Source of the DNA: Hyphomonas chukchiensis
Lineage (GTDB): Bacteria; Pseudomonadota; Alphaproteobacteria; Caulobacterales; Hyphomonadaceae
Assembly: GCF_000682695.1 (NCBI RefSeq)
Contig: NZ_AWFG01000012.1
Coordinates: 1 to 64,000 of the forward strand
DNA: 64,000 nt
Direction of reading: 5' to 3'
Shown: positions 36,076 to 45,317 of the stretch, piece after piece
How the letters are laid out: each line of letters starts with the position of its first letter
How positions within the stretch are numbered: position 1 is the first letter of the stretch
Program-made: the position numbers and the translations under genes
The notes under the pieces: generated by a model
What the model was told of the DNA's origin: nothing
Seen by the model: only the letters and a program-made list of their open reading frames with translations
Database searches by the model: none

Positions 36076-37410
36076 TCATTTGCCGATGCAGAATTCGGAG
36101 AAGACAGCGCCCAGCACATCTTCCACACCGACAACACCAATGATCGACCCAAGCTGGCGCAAGGCCATGCGGATGTCTTCTGCCGCCATTTCAGCCCCCA
36201 CGTCTTGCTCAAGGGCATCGCGGGCGGCCTCCAGACTGCTCAACCCTTGGCTCAGCCGCGCCCTATGGCGCTGGCGTGTTATCAACGGCGCCTCAACTGA
36301 AGCCGCATATTGATCAACGAACCGGGCGATCGCTTGTTCCAGCGGCTCGACGCCGGCGCCATCCCTGGCCGAGATCACATGATCGGCTTTGATGCCTTCC
36401 GGCACTGCGACAAGGTCGCTCTTGTTGGCAACCACAAGATCCGTATCCAGACGATAGTCCGTGGACAGATGGCTTATGTCAGGGTCACTTGCATCCAGCA
36501 CGAACAGCCGCAAGTCAGCCTCACGCGCCGCCACTTCCGCACGTCGCACACCTTCCGCTTCGATCTCGTCATCCGTCACGCGCAGACCAGCCGTGTCCGC
36601 AATCCAGACCACATGCCCGCCGAGCACACGGCGCACTTCAATCACGTCCCGCGTCGTTCCGGCCTTTGCCGTCACGATCGCCGCCTCACGTCGCGCGAGA
36701 CGATTCAGCAGGGTCGACTTTCCGGCATTCGGCGCGCCGATAATGGCCACGCGAAACCCGTCGCGGATCCGCTCGCCAATTCCGCCATCGCCCAACGCGG
36801 TTTCGATCTCGCCAATCACGCGGCCGAGCTTCGCCAGGATCGGCGCTGTCGTATCCTGCGGTGCGTCGCCTTCATCGGGAAAATCAATCGCCACTTCAAC
36901 CAGCGCCAGAACACCTGTCAGCTCAGCGCGCCATTGGTCATACGTTTCCGACAGCCCGCCACCCAGCTGCCGCAGCGCCTGCGCCTTTTGCGCGGCCGTC
37001 TCGGCCTCGATGATATCCGCAACACCTTCAGCTTCGGTCAGGTCCAGTTTGCCCGCCTCGAAAGCGCGGCGCGTATATTCGCCCGGCTCAGCCATGCGAA
37101 CGCCGTCATGTGCGGTGAGTGTTTCCAGCGCGTGCGCGATCACGGCCGCCCCGCCATGCAGGTAAAGCTCAAGCGTGTCCTCGCCCGTATAACTGCCGGG
37201 GCCCGGCATGAAGAGCACGAGGCCCCTATCAACCAAGGCCCCGTCATTATCGGTCATGTCCGTCAGTGTTGCATGTCGCGCCGCAGGCAGGCCGCTGCCC
37301 AGATGGCGCTCTGCCAGATGGCGCACCTGCGGCCCCGACAGGCGCAGGATCGCTATCGCAGCCGGCGGCGCACCCGAAGCGAGGGCGCAGATTGTGTCGC
37401 GCTCGCTCAT
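36076..37410 (-). CDS. mnmE: tRNA modification GTPase MnmE
   Basis: MnmE (TrmE) is the GTPase partner of MnmG in wobble-uridine modification. The protein (444 residues) has the N-terminal tetrahydrofolate-binding domain (IALASGAPPAAIAILRLSG) and GSYTGEDTLELYLHGG. The inserted G domain has P-loop GAPNAGKSTLLN near residue 222 and VWIADTAGLR. The C-terminal FCIGK carries the catalytic cysteine. It lies 16 bases downstream of rho. Confidence 0.97.
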   Translation of the reverse strand: MSERDTICALASGAPPAAIAILRLSGPQVRHLAERHLGSGLPAARHATLTDMTDNDGALVDRGLVLFMPGPGSYTGEDTLELYLHGGAAVIAHALETLTAHDGVRMAEPGEYTRRAFEAGKLDLTEAEGVADIIEAETAAQKAQALRQLGGGLSETYDQWRAELTGVLALVEVAIDFPDEGDAPQDTTAPILAKLGRVIGEIETALGDGGIGERIRDGFRVAIIGAPNAGKSTLLNRLARREAAIVTAKAGTTRDVIEVRRVLGGHVVWIADTAGLRVTDDEIEAEGVRRAEVAAREADLRLFVLDASDPDISHLSTDYRLDTDLVVANKSDLVAVPEGIKADHVISARDGAGVEPLEQAIARFVDQYAASVEAPLITRQRHRARLSQGLSSLEAARDALEQDVGAEMAAEDIRMALRQLGSIIGVVGVEDVLGAVFSEFCIGK

Positions 37411-37426
37411 GTGCGCTCCATCATGC

Positions 37427-38716
37427 CTAGTTCTTCATGGCCTCGAAGAATTCGTCGTTCGTCTTCGTCTGGCGCAGCTTGTCGATCAGGAAGTCGATCG
37501 CATCGTTCGTGCCCATCGGGCCGAGGATACGGCGCAGGATATAGATCTTGGACAGCTGGTCGGCCGGCGTGATCAGCTCTTCTTTCCGCGTACCGGACTT
37601 CATGATGTCGATTGCGGGGAAGGTGCGCTTGTCGGCAATCTTCCGGTCGAGCACGACTTCGGAGTTACCCGTACCTTTGAATTCCTCGAAGATCACTTCG
37701 TCCATCCGGCTGCCCGTATCGATCAGCGCCGTTGCGACGATTGTGAGTGAGCCCCCGTTTTCCACGTTCCGCGCCGCGCCGAAGAACCGCTTCGGCCTTT
37801 GCAGTGCGTTGGCGTCCACACCACCAGTCAGCACCTTGCCGGAGCTTGGCACCGTCGTGTTGTAGGCGCGGCCAAGACGGGTGATGGAGTCCAGCAGGAT
37901 GACCACGTCGCGCTTGTGCTCGACCAGGCGTTTCGCCTTCTCGATCACCATTTCGGCGACCTGCACGTGGCGCGTCGCCGGCTCGTCGAAGGTCGAGGCA
38001 ACGACTTCGCCTTTCACCGTGCGGCGCATGTCGGTCACTTCTTCCGGGCGCTCGTCGATCAGCAGCACGATCAGGTAGCATTCCGGGTGGTTCTCCTCGA
38101 TCGCGGCTGCAATGTTCTGCAGCAGCACGGTCTTGCCGGTCCGCGGCGGCGCAACGATCAGGGCGCGCTGGCCCTTGCCGATCGGTGACACGATGTCGAT
38201 CACGCGGCCCGAGCGGTCTTTCTTAGTGGGGTCGCGGCTTTCCATCTTCATCCGCTCTTCGGGATAAAGCGGTGTCAGGTTGTCGAAGTGGACTTTCTGG
38301 CGGGCCTTTTCAGGCTCCTCGAAATTGATCTTCGACACGTCGGTCAGCGCAAAGTAGCGCTCATTGTCCTGCGGCGCCGTGATTGGGCCCTCAACGGTGT
38401 CACCGGTCCGGATATTCGCCTTTTTCAGCACTTCCGGGCTGACATAAATGTCGTCCGGGCCGGGCAGGTAGTTGGATTCCGGCGAGCGCAGGAAGCCGAA
38501 GCCGTCGGTCAGCACTTCCAGCACGCCCTGTCCCGTGATCTCGACTTCGCTGTCAGCCAGCTCCTTCAGGATCGCGAACAGCATGTCTTGCGTACGAAGC
38601 GCCGAGGCGTTCTCGACCTCAAGTTCCTCCGCATAGGCAAGAAGTTCTTCTGGGGATTTTGCTTTGAGTTCGCGGAGGGTGACGCTGGTAACGTTATCGA
38701 GCATGGATGAGGCCAA
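37427..38716 (-). CDS. rho: Transcription termination factor Rho
   Basis: Rho is the hexameric RNA helicase that ends transcription at rut sites. The protein (429 residues) has the N-terminal helical domain and the RNA-binding cold-shock-like domain ([23 protein letters not shown]). The ATPase core follows with Walker [13 protein letters not shown] near residue 190, [13 protein letters not shown] and the R-loop SGTRKEELI. The frame opens MASSMLDN; the second ATG (MLDN) is also possible. It is downstream of the hem genes and upstream of mnmE. Confidence 0.98.
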   Translation of the reverse strand: MASSMLDNVTSVTLRELKAKSPEELLAYAEELEVENASALRTQDMLFAILKELADSEVEITGQGVLEVLTDGFGFLRSPESNYLPGPDDIYVSPEVLKKANIRTGDTVEGPITAPQDNERYFALTDVSKINFEEPEKARQKVHFDNLTPLYPEERMKMESRDPTKKDRSGRVIDIVSPIGKGQRALIVAPPRTGKTVLLQNIAAAIEENHPECYLIVLLIDERPEEVTDMRRTVKGEVVASTFDEPATRHVQVAEMVIEKAKRLVEHKRDVVILLDSITRLGRAYNTTVPSSGKVLTGGVDANALQRPKRFFGAARNVENGGSLTIVATALIDTGSRMDEVIFEEFKGTGNSEVVLDRKIADKRTFPAIDIMKSGTRKEELITPADQLSKIYILRRILGPMGTNDAIDFLIDKLRQTKTNDEFFEAMKN

Positions 38717-38867
38717 TTAAAGGTGGAATCCGGGTATGATCTGGGTCGGACTGAAATGTGGGGGACCGGGCGAATACAACATCGCGCTGCACAAGGACTG
38801 TGCGCCGGTTACAGCGCATATGGGCCTCGAGAGCCGGTTTCGTCAAGTCTTCAATGGCTTATGGCCC

Positions 38868-39296
38868 TCAGAAGGGCTTCACGGCCACCAGAATGACGAT
38901 GACGATCATCAGCAGGAACGGCACTTCGTTGAGCATGCGAAGCCGCCTGGCCGACACGCCATCACCGCCGCGGTCCACTTTCTTGCCGAGACCAATGAAA
39001 TAGCCGTGCAGCCCGGAAAGGATCAGAACCAGCAGCAATTTGGCGTGCAGCCAGCCTTGCGAGAGCAGCGCAGGGTTCATCCACAGCATGGTCAGGCCAA
39101 ACACCCAGACCAGAATCAGGCTGGGGTTCATGATGATCATCCGCAATTGCTGCGACGACTTCTTCATCGTCTCGTACAGCGGCTCGCCGGGCGAACTCGA
39201 CAATTGGTGGATCTTGTAGCGCGGATAGACAAGCAGGCTCGCCATCAGAGATACAACGAAGATGATGTGAAGCGCTTTCACGAAGAGATAGAGCAT
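38868..39296 (-). CDS. hemJ: Protoporphyrinogen IX oxidase HemJ
   Basis: HemJ is the membrane haem-pathway enzyme that oxidises protoporphyrinogen IX in most alphaproteobacteria, replacing HemG and HemY. The 142-residue protein has four membrane helices. The conserved histidine is in FVKALHIIFVV near residue 8, and WLHAKLLLVLILSGLHGYF carries the conserved lysine. The start at 39296 gives the typical MLYLFVKALH opening. It lies 11 bases after hemH, completing a hemE-hemH-hemJ haem operon beside the origin. Confidence 0.92.
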   Translation of the reverse strand: MLYLFVKALHIIFVVSLMASLLVYPRYKIHQLSSSPGEPLYETMKKSSQQLRMIIMNPSLILVWVFGLTMLWMNPALLSQGWLHAKLLLVLILSGLHGYFIGLGKKVDRGGDGVSARRLRMLNEVPFLLMIVIVILVAVKPF

Positions 39297-39307
39297 CGTC
39301 TGGCCTC

Positions 39308-40381
39308 CTAAGCCGCCGGCATGCTGACGGCGCGGCCGGCCTGACGCACGACATCGGCGTGCGGGCAGCCCGATGCGCCCGTCGGACACAGCCGGCTCCC
39401 GGCACACGACCGGATCGTATCATTCATGTCGAGCGCGGCCATGGTTTCGCCCGCCAGTGTCCGGATAAAGCCCGGATGCGTGCCGAGCGCTTCCACGCGC
39501 GTATAGCTTGCAGCGCCATGCTGCTCGGCCAGCAATTTGTATTCCTCGCCAAGTTCGACCAGCGTTTCGATATGCTCTGACACGAATGCAATCGGTGCGA
39601 TCAATATGTTGCGCTTCTCTTTCGATGTCCGTTCGACTTCCAGATCCGTCGACGGCCCGATCCATTTGAGCGGCCCGACACGTGATTGGTAACACCCAAC
39701 AACTTCCCAATCCTGCGGCACGCGCGCGGCAATCATCGCGACCAGCGTTTCACATTGCCACTGGTAGGGGTCGCCCGCCTCGACAATCTTTTCCGGCAAG
39801 CCATGCGCCGAGAGCAGCAGCGATACGTTTTCCGGGCGCCCGGCCTGATCGAAAGCGGCCATGATCTGATCGACATGCGCGGCGATAAAGCTTTCCTCGA
39901 ACGGATAGCAACACACTGTCCGGGTCGGTCCGGCATAATGCTTCTTCCATTCCTTCAGCGACGATCCCGTCGTTGTCGTCGAGAATTGCGGATAGAGCGG
40001 CAGCAGCACAACTTCATCAGCGCCCCAGTCTTTCACCTGGCGGGCAACATCCCGGGTGAAAGGATGCCAGTAGCGCATCGCAATGAAGGTTCTCACTTCA
40101 TCGCCGGGCAACGACGCCGCGAGTTCGATCTGCAGCGCTTCGGCCTGTTTCTCGGTTTCCGGCAGCAGGGGCGAACCACCGCCCGCCCCCATCATCGCGT
40201 AATTCTTCTTCGCAGAGGGCGCCCGCGTCTTGGAAATGAAACGGGCCAGTGCCCAGCGGATCGGCAAAGGCGCCTGAATGATCGCCGGGTCGTCAAACAG
40301 GTTGCGCAGGAAGGGTTGCACCGAGTCCGGCCCGTCAGGCCCACCCAGGTTGAACAGCACAACAGCAATCTTGCGACCCAT
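39308..40381 (-). CDS. hemH: Ferrochelatase HemH
   Basis: HemH inserts ferrous iron into protoporphyrin IX, the last step of haem synthesis. The 357-residue protein has NLGGPDGPDSVQPFLRNLF, MRYWHPFTRD, LLSAHGLPEKIVEAGDPY (active-site histidine) and IAPIAFVSEHIETLVEL. The C-terminus has extra cysteines, IRSCAGSRLCPTGASGCPHAD, spaced C-x5-C-x6-C. This suggests a [2Fe-2S] cluster like that reported for the Caulobacter enzyme. It is 6 bases downstream of hemE. Confidence 0.96.
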   Translation of the reverse strand: MGRKIAVVLFNLGGPDGPDSVQPFLRNLFDDPAIIQAPLPIRWALARFISKTRAPSAKKNYAMMGAGGGSPLLPETEKQAEALQIELAASLPGDEVRTFIAMRYWHPFTRDVARQVKDWGADEVVLLPLYPQFSTTTTGSSLKEWKKHYAGPTRTVCCYPFEESFIAAHVDQIMAAFDQAGRPENVSLLLSAHGLPEKIVEAGDPYQWQCETLVAMIAARVPQDWEVVGCYQSRVGPLKWIGPSTDLEVERTSKEKRNILIAPIAFVSEHIETLVELGEEYKLLAEQHGAASYTRVEALGTHPGFIRTLAGETMAALDMNDTIRSCAGSRLCPTGASGCPHADVVRQAGRAVSMPAA

Positions 40382-40387
40382 GATCGG

Positions 40388-41425
40388 TCAGCCTTCCCGA
40401 ATGATTTTCAGGACGCGCTCCACGTTCCCGATAGGTGTTTCCGGCCGGATACCATGGCCGAGGTTAAAGATATGGGGGCGCCCGGAATAAGCTTCCACAA
40501 GTTCGCGGACGCGTGCGTCCATACGCGCACCCCCTTCGATCAGCAGCAACGGGTCCAGATGGCCCTGCACAGGCATGCCGGCGACGATTTCAGCATTCAC
40601 GAAAGACGGCACAGCGGCCGTATCGAGGCCGATCGCGGTCACACCTGTCACACGGGCATATTCTGGCAGCATCGCCGCTGCGCCACGCGGGAAACCGATA
40701 ATCGGCACGGTCACGCCCATCCCGCGCAACAGCGTCACGAGTTTCTTCGTCGGCGCGATGATCACTTCGCGGAAAATATTGTCCGGCAATCCCTCGGCCC
40801 AGCTGTCGAACAGCATCAGGGCGTCCGCGCCCGCTTCCACCTGTTTCAGGAGGTAATGGGCGGTCGCTTCAATCACATGGTCCATGACGGCGGCCAGCTC
40901 ATCCGGCCTGCCATGCGCCCAGCGCCAGGCGAGCGACTTGTCCGTCTTGCCGCGCCCTTCGATGGCATAAAGGCTGACCGTCCAGGGCGAACCGGCAAAA
41001 CCGATGAGGGCAGTTTCAGCCGAGAGCTCAGCCTTCACACGCGAGACTGTTTCATAGACAGGCGCCAACCGGTCAGCCGCCTTCTTCGCAGGCACCTTGC
41101 CGAGGTCAGCGGCGGAATCGATCTGCTGCACCAGAGGGCCAACGCCCTTCTCGAACTCGACACCCAGGCTCATCGCATCAAGTATCAGCAGGATATCAGC
41201 AAAAAGGATTGCTGCGTCCATGCCATAGCGGCGAACAGGCTGAAGCGTCGCTTCGGTTGCCATGGAAGGTGTGTAGCAAAAATCGAGAAAGTCTTTGGCC
41301 CGTGATCTCAACTCGAGATATTCTGGCAGGTGACGCCCGGCTTGCCGCATCATCCATACTGGAGGCACCTTGGCAGCTTCTCCGCCGAGAACCGATATCA
41401 GTTTTGGTGTGCTCGCTTGCCCCAT
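40388..41425 (-). CDS. hemE: Uroporphyrinogen decarboxylase HemE
   Basis: HemE removes four carboxyl groups from uroporphyrinogen III to give coproporphyrinogen III. Diagnostic are PPVWMMRQAGRHLPEY, the GMDAAILFADILLILDAMSLGV stretch with the catalytic Asp, and FNLGHGIRPETPIGNV near the end. The start at 41425 (MGQAST) is preferred for length (345 residues) and the GAGGG just upstream; a start at 41443 is also open. The gene points away from oriC, the arrangement seen in Caulobacter and Rickettsia. Confidence 0.96.
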   Translation of the reverse strand: MGQASTPKLISVLGGEAAKVPPVWMMRQAGRHLPEYLELRSRAKDFLDFCYTPSMATEATLQPVRRYGMDAAILFADILLILDAMSLGVEFEKGVGPLVQQIDSAADLGKVPAKKAADRLAPVYETVSRVKAELSAETALIGFAGSPWTVSLYAIEGRGKTDKSLAWRWAHGRPDELAAVMDHVIEATAHYLLKQVEAGADALMLFDSWAEGLPDNIFREVIIAPTKKLVTLLRGMGVTVPIIGFPRGAAAMLPEYARVTGVTAIGLDTAAVPSFVNAEIVAGMPVQGHLDPLLLIEGGARMDARVRELVEAYSGRPHIFNLGHGIRPETPIGNVERVLKIIREG

Positions 41426-41560
41426 GACCCTCAAATCTCTCATCTCTCAAAAGCCCGTCAGGGCGCTTATTATTACTACCCGGTGATATCAGGGGAGAAA
41501 GGCCACTCACAGGATTTGTCCAGCAAATTCCACATGGGAGTCACAGGGTGTCGCACCCCG

Positions 41561-41576
41561 TTAAGACTTGCTTAAC
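41561..41576 (+). promoter_or_regulatory. CtrA box 1 in oriC
   Basis: TTAAGACTTGCTTAAC is an exact match to the CtrA consensus TTAA-N7-TTAAC. In Caulobacter CtrA occupies such sites in the origin and blocks replication in swarmer cells. Confidence 0.85.
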
Positions 41577-41594
41577 CCTCAATGAACGCGCTGG

Positions 41595-41610
41595 TTAACG
41601 ACCTCTTAAC
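41595..41610 (+). promoter_or_regulatory. CtrA box 2 in oriC
   Basis: TTAACGACCTCTTAAC is a second exact TTAA-N7-TTAAC site, 34 bp from the first (start to start), about three helical turns, so both face the same side of the DNA. Confidence 0.85.
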
Positions 41611-41769
41611 GCCCCTTCTGGAGTCACAGGATGGAACATAGGGGGATTCCCCGGGAGTCAGATTCCGCCGCATGTGGATGGATTGTGACTCCCGGTGTGA
41701 GGAATCATCTATGCACAGGAACTACACAGGTCTTGTGAAAACGCCCGGCCATCGGCAAGAGAGGAAGCC

Positions 41770-42612
41770 ATGACCACACCGCAGCGCCCCAGCATCTATT
41801 TCAACGTCCACCTCGTCTCTGACAGTACGGGCGAAACCCTCAATGCCGTTCAACGGGCCGCGTGTGCGCAGTTCGAGAATGTACAGCCTCTCGAGCACAA
41901 CTACTACCTCGTCCGGTCCGAACGGCAGCTTGAGCGCGTGATGCGCGAGATCGAGGCCGCGCCCGGCGTTGTCTGGTACACGATTTCCGATGAAGCCCTG
42001 CGAGCGCGCCTGGAATCCTTCTGCCGCGAACGCGGCGTCGCGACCCTGCCCGTGCTTGATGCGTCCATCGCCATGCTCGGACGCCACCTCGGTATTTCGG
42101 CCAACCACAAGGTTGCCGGCCAGCACGCGCTCGACCAGGACTATTTCGACCGGATGGAAGCGATCAATTTCACGCTCGCCCATGATGACGGCCAGAATGT
42201 CAACGGGCTGATCGGTGCCGACGTGATCCTGCTCGGCGTCAGCCGCACATCCAAGACACCCACATGCGTCTACCTCGCCAACCGCAAGGTCCGTGCCGGC
42301 AACATTCCGCTCGTGCCCGGGGTGGCGCTGCCGGACTTCATGGAAAAGCTCGGCGAGAAAGGCCCCATGGTTGTCGGCCTCAAGATCAGCGCCGAACGCC
42401 TCGTGCAGATCCGCCGCCAGCGCCTCATCTCCCTGAACCAGGACGAACACACGATCTATGCCGACGAAGACGCGGTGCGTGATGAGGTCACACAGGCCAA
42501 CCGCCTCTTCCAGCGCAACAAGTGGAAGACGATCGATGTCTCCCGCCGGTCTGTGGAAGAAACGGCTGCGGCCATTCTCAACCTCCTGAACGAACGGCGC
42601 GGCCAGATATGA
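41770..42612 (+). CDS. ppsR: Pyruvate,phosphate dikinase/PEP synthase regulatory protein (PPRP, DUF299)
   Basis: This bifunctional kinase and pyrophosphorylase switches PEP synthase or pyruvate,phosphate dikinase on and off by ADP-dependent phosphorylation of a threonine. The 280-residue protein has the family start HLVSDSTGETLNAVQRAA, the P-loop-like GVSRTSKTPTCVYLAN near residue 156, and VDVSRRSVEETAAAIL-like C-terminus. AGAGGAAGCC precedes the ATG. It is the first gene right of oriC. Its target enzyme is not in the window. Confidence 0.93.
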   Translation: MTTPQRPSIYFNVHLVSDSTGETLNAVQRAACAQFENVQPLEHNYYLVRSERQLERVMREIEAAPGVVWYTISDEALRARLESFCRERGVATLPVLDASIAMLGRHLGISANHKVAGQHALDQDYFDRMEAINFTLAHDDGQNVNGLIGADVILLGVSRTSKTPTCVYLANRKVRAGNIPLVPGVALPDFMEKLGEKGPMVVGLKISAERLVQIRRQRLISLNQDEHTIYADEDAVRDEVTQANRLFQRNKWKTIDVSRRSVEETAAAILNLLNERRGQI

Positions 42613-43205
42613 GTCTTTCCATCACCCTTGCTTCCGGCAGCGCCAGCCGCCGGGCCCTGCTCGCAGGTGCCGGCATCGACGCCGCCAGCGTGAAGCCGAA
42701 TGTCGACGAGGACTCGGCCAAGGCTGCGATGCGCGCTGAAGGCATGTCTGTGCGCGACCAGGCCATGCAGCTTGCCGAACTGAAAGCCGTCAAAGTCTCC
42801 AACCGCACCGAAGGCCTCGTCATCGGCGGCGACCAGATGCTCTCGCTTGACCGGGAAGCCTTTGACAAGCCGGCCGATCTCGAAGGCGCCCGCGATCATC
42901 TGCGCAAGCTCTCCGGCAAGTCGCATACGCTGGAAACTGCCATCGTCATCTGCGAGAACGGCACGCCCGTCTGGCGCCACCTCGCCCGGCCGAAACTCAC
43001 GATGCGCCCGCTCAGCGAAGCCTTCATCAATGACTATGTCGACCGCGTTGGCGAGCCGCTCCTCTCCACGGTCGGCGCCTACCAGCTCGAAGGCCTCGGC
43101 GCACAGCTCTTCACCCAGATCGAGGGCGACTATTTCTCGATCCTCGGCCTGCCGCTGCTGCCGCTGCTCGACTACCTGCGCATAAGAGGAGCGCTCGCCA
43201 CATGA
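42609..43205 (+). CDS. maf: Maf family nucleotide pyrophosphatase
   Basis: Maf proteins hydrolyse modified or non-canonical nucleoside triphosphates. The protein (198 residues) has TLASGSASRRALL at its start, a variant of the usual SxSPRR, the catalytic region GLVIGGDQML, and STVGAYQLEGLGAQLFTQIEGDYFSILGLPL, which is the strongest family motif. The start at 42609 overlaps the ppsR stop (ATGA). Together with ppsR, aroE, coaE and dnaQ it forms one tightly overlapping operon. Confidence 0.93.
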   Translation: MSLSITLASGSASRRALLAGAGIDAASVKPNVDEDSAKAAMRAEGMSVRDQAMQLAELKAVKVSNRTEGLVIGGDQMLSLDREAFDKPADLEGARDHLRKLSGKSHTLETAIVICENGTPVWRHLARPKLTMRPLSEAFINDYVDRVGEPLLSTVGAYQLEGLGAQLFTQIEGDYFSILGLPLLPLLDYLRIRGALAT

Positions 43206-44014
43206 CCCAGCTCTACGGCGTCATCGGCGACCCGATCTCTCATTCGCTCTCGCCGCTTATCCACAATGCCTGGCTGCGCGAGCACGGCATCGACGCGACC
43301 TATGAGGCGATGCAGGTGCCGGATGGCGAACTGGAATCGGCCCTTGCAACCCTTACGCGGCAGGGCGCCCGCGGCCTCAACATCACCCTGCCCCACAAGC
43401 ACACGGCGCTCGCGCTCGCCGAAGAGGCAGGCGACCTCGCCCGCCGCATCGGCGCAGCCAACACACTGATCCGCACAGATAGCGGCTGGCGCGCCGAGAA
43501 TACCGATGCGCCCGGCTTCCTCCATACGCTCGATCAGGCGGGCATCGATGTGGCCGGCAAGAATGTGCTCCTGCTTGGCGCCGGCGGCTCTGCCCGCGCC
43601 CTCGCCTTCGTGCTGACAGACATGCGCGCCAAGCTGACCATCAGTAACCGGACGGTATCGCGTGCAGAAGCCATCGCTGACGACCTGGTCGAAAGGCCGG
43701 ACGTCTGCTCGCTTGAAGACGGCATGAACCGTCTGTCAACGGCAGAAATCGTCATCAACACATTGAGCCTCGGTCATTCCGGACAATCGCTGGATCTGCC
43801 AGCCGGTCTTGGGCGCACCTTCTATGATATCAGCTATGGCGCCGCTGCCAGCAAAACCCTATCCGCGGCCGCCGCGCAGGACTGGACCCCGATGGATGGT
43901 CTCGGCATGCTGGTCGCCCAGGCGGCATTCGCCTTCGAGCACTGGTTCGGCATCGTGCCTGATATCGAGGCAGCCGAGCGCAAATGCCGAAAGGTCGTGG
44001 AGGCCACGTCATGA
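43202..44014 (+). CDS. aroE: Shikimate dehydrogenase AroE
   Basis: AroE reduces 3-dehydroshikimate to shikimate with NADPH in aromatic amino-acid synthesis. The protein (270 residues) has [26 protein letters not shown] (catalytic Lys near residue 66), the NADP-binding [14 protein letters not shown] and the late [19 protein letters not shown]. It overlaps maf and coaE by 4 bases on each side. Confidence 0.96.
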   Translation: MTQLYGVIGDPISHSLSPLIHNAWLREHGIDATYEAMQVPDGELESALATLTRQGARGLNITLPHKHTALALAEEAGDLARRIGAANTLIRTDSGWRAENTDAPGFLHTLDQAGIDVAGKNVLLLGAGGSARALAFVLTDMRAKLTISNRTVSRAEAIADDLVERPDVCSLEDGMNRLSTAEIVINTLSLGHSGQSLDLPAGLGRTFYDISYGAAASKTLSAAAAQDWTPMDGLGMLVAQAAFAFEHWFGIVPDIEAAERKCRKVVEATS

Positions 44015-44619
44015 TAATCCTTGGACTGACCGGATCCATCGGCATGGGAAAATCCGCCACGGCCCAGCTCTTCCGCGATGAGGGCGTGCCCGTCTATGAT
44101 GCCGATGCGGCCGTACACGAACTTTACGGCAAGGGCGGCGCGGCGGTGGCGCCTGTCGAGGCGGCCTTCCCGGGCGTTGCCGTCGATGGCGCGATCGACC
44201 GCCTGCGCCTGCGCGAGCGCGTGCTCAATGATGCCGAGGCCATGAAGCGCCTCGAATCCATCGTCCATCCGCTCGCGGGCAAGGCCCAGCATGATTTCCG
44301 CCAGGAGGCGCGCGAAGCTGGCGCCCCCTTCGTCGTCATCGACATCCCCCTGCTCTACGAAACGGGCGGCTGGCAGCTCTGCGACTATGTCGTCGTGGTT
44401 AGCGCCCCGGCAGATGTCCAGCGCGAGCGCGTCCTTTCGCGCCCCGACATGACGCCGGAAACTTTCGTATCCATCCTCGCACGCCAGGTGCCCGATGCCG
44501 AAAAGCGCGCCCGGGCTGACTTTGTGATCTCCACGGGACATGGTTTCGAGTTTGCGCGCGACCATGTCCGGGCCATAATCGCCCTGATGAATCGCAAGGA
44601 AGAGGAAGCCCGTTCATGA
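44011..44619 (+). CDS. coaE: Dephospho-CoA kinase CoaE
   Basis: CoaE phosphorylates dephospho-CoA in the last step of coenzyme A synthesis. The protein (202 residues) has the P-loop [15 protein letters not shown] at residues 5-19, [10 protein letters not shown], and [19 protein letters not shown]. The start at 44011 overlaps the aroE stop. The end overlaps dnaQ. Confidence 0.95.
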   Translation: MIILGLTGSIGMGKSATAQLFRDEGVPVYDADAAVHELYGKGGAAVAPVEAAFPGVAVDGAIDRLRLRERVLNDAEAMKRLESIVHPLAGKAQHDFRQEAREAGAPFVVIDIPLLYETGGWQLCDYVVVVSAPADVQRERVLSRPDMTPETFVSILARQVPDAEKRARADFVISTGHGFEFARDHVRAIIALMNRKEEEARS

Positions 44620-45314
44620 CCACACTCATCCGCGAGATCGCTTTCGATACGGAAACCACCGGCCTCAATCCGAACGATGGCGACCGCGTCATCGAGATGG
44701 GCGCCGTCGAGATGATCAACCACATTCCGACCGGCAAGACATTCCACACACGCATCAATCCGCGCCGCTCCGTTTCCGAGGCGACCATCCGCATCACGGG
44801 CCTGACTGACGATCATCTCAAGGATGCGCCCTTCTTCGAGGAAGAGCATGTCGTCGGCGCCTTCCTGGAATTTGTCGGTGACGCAACGCTCGTCGCCCAC
44901 AATGCGGGTTTCGACCGGGGCTTCCTCAACATGGAACTCGCGCTCTGCGGGCGAGACCCGATCCCCGATGATCGCTGGCTCGATACGGCCGCCCTTGCCC
45001 GCAAGAAATATCCCGGCGCCCCGGCCAGTCTTGATGCGCTCTGCAAACGCTTCGACATCTCGCTTGAAAGCCGCACGCTGCACGGCGCCCTGCTCGACAG
45101 CCAGCTCCTCGCCAGCGTCTATCTGGAACTGCTGGGCGGCCGCGCGCGCGCCTTTTCCTTCGATACACCGGACACAGAACTGCAGGCCGGCGAACGCCGC
45201 ACGGCCCGCCAGCGGCCCCACAAGCTGCCATCCCTGCTGACAGAATCAGAGAAGGCCGCTCACGCGGCCTTCATCGAGACGCTCGGTCCCGACTGTCTGT
45301 GGAAACAGGCCTGA
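44616..45314 (+). CDS. dnaQ: DNA polymerase III epsilon subunit DnaQ
   Basis: DnaQ is the 3'-5' proofreading exonuclease of the replicative polymerase. Of the DEDDh motifs, [10 protein letters not shown] (D11 and E13), [13 protein letters not shown] and the late H-x4-D region ([11 protein letters not shown]) are visible. The C-terminal 50 residues should bind the alpha subunit and include [20 protein letters not shown]. The length of 232 residues is normal. It is the last gene of the ppsR-maf-aroE-coaE-dnaQ operon and converges on secB with 3 bases between. Confidence 0.95.
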   Translation: MTTLIREIAFDTETTGLNPNDGDRVIEMGAVEMINHIPTGKTFHTRINPRRSVSEATIRITGLTDDHLKDAPFFEEEHVVGAFLEFVGDATLVAHNAGFDRGFLNMELALCGRDPIPDDRWLDTAALARKKYPGAPASLDALCKRFDISLESRTLHGALLDSQLLASVYLELLGGRARAFSFDTPDTELQAGERRTARQRPHKLPSLLTESEKAAHAAFIETLGPDCLWKQA

Positions 45315-45317
45315 GGC

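Larger units (their letters stand above)
41444..41769. other. oriC: Chromosomal replication origin (oriC) candidate
   Basis: This 326-bp gap between hemE and ppsR is where Caulobacter and Rickettsia have their origin (hemE and RP001 as flanking genes). It contains two exact TTAA-N7-TTAAC CtrA boxes and seven GANTC sites in 169 bp (41538, 41621, 41645, 41655, 41661, 41687, 41702). GGAGTCACAGG occurs twice, with GGGAGTCA and its inverse nearby. An AT-rich element lies near 41465-41480. DnaA-box-like nonamers are at 41673-41681 (TGTGGATGG) and 41709-41717 (CTATGCACA), each 7/9 to consensus. Genes on both sides read away from it. Confidence 0.85.
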
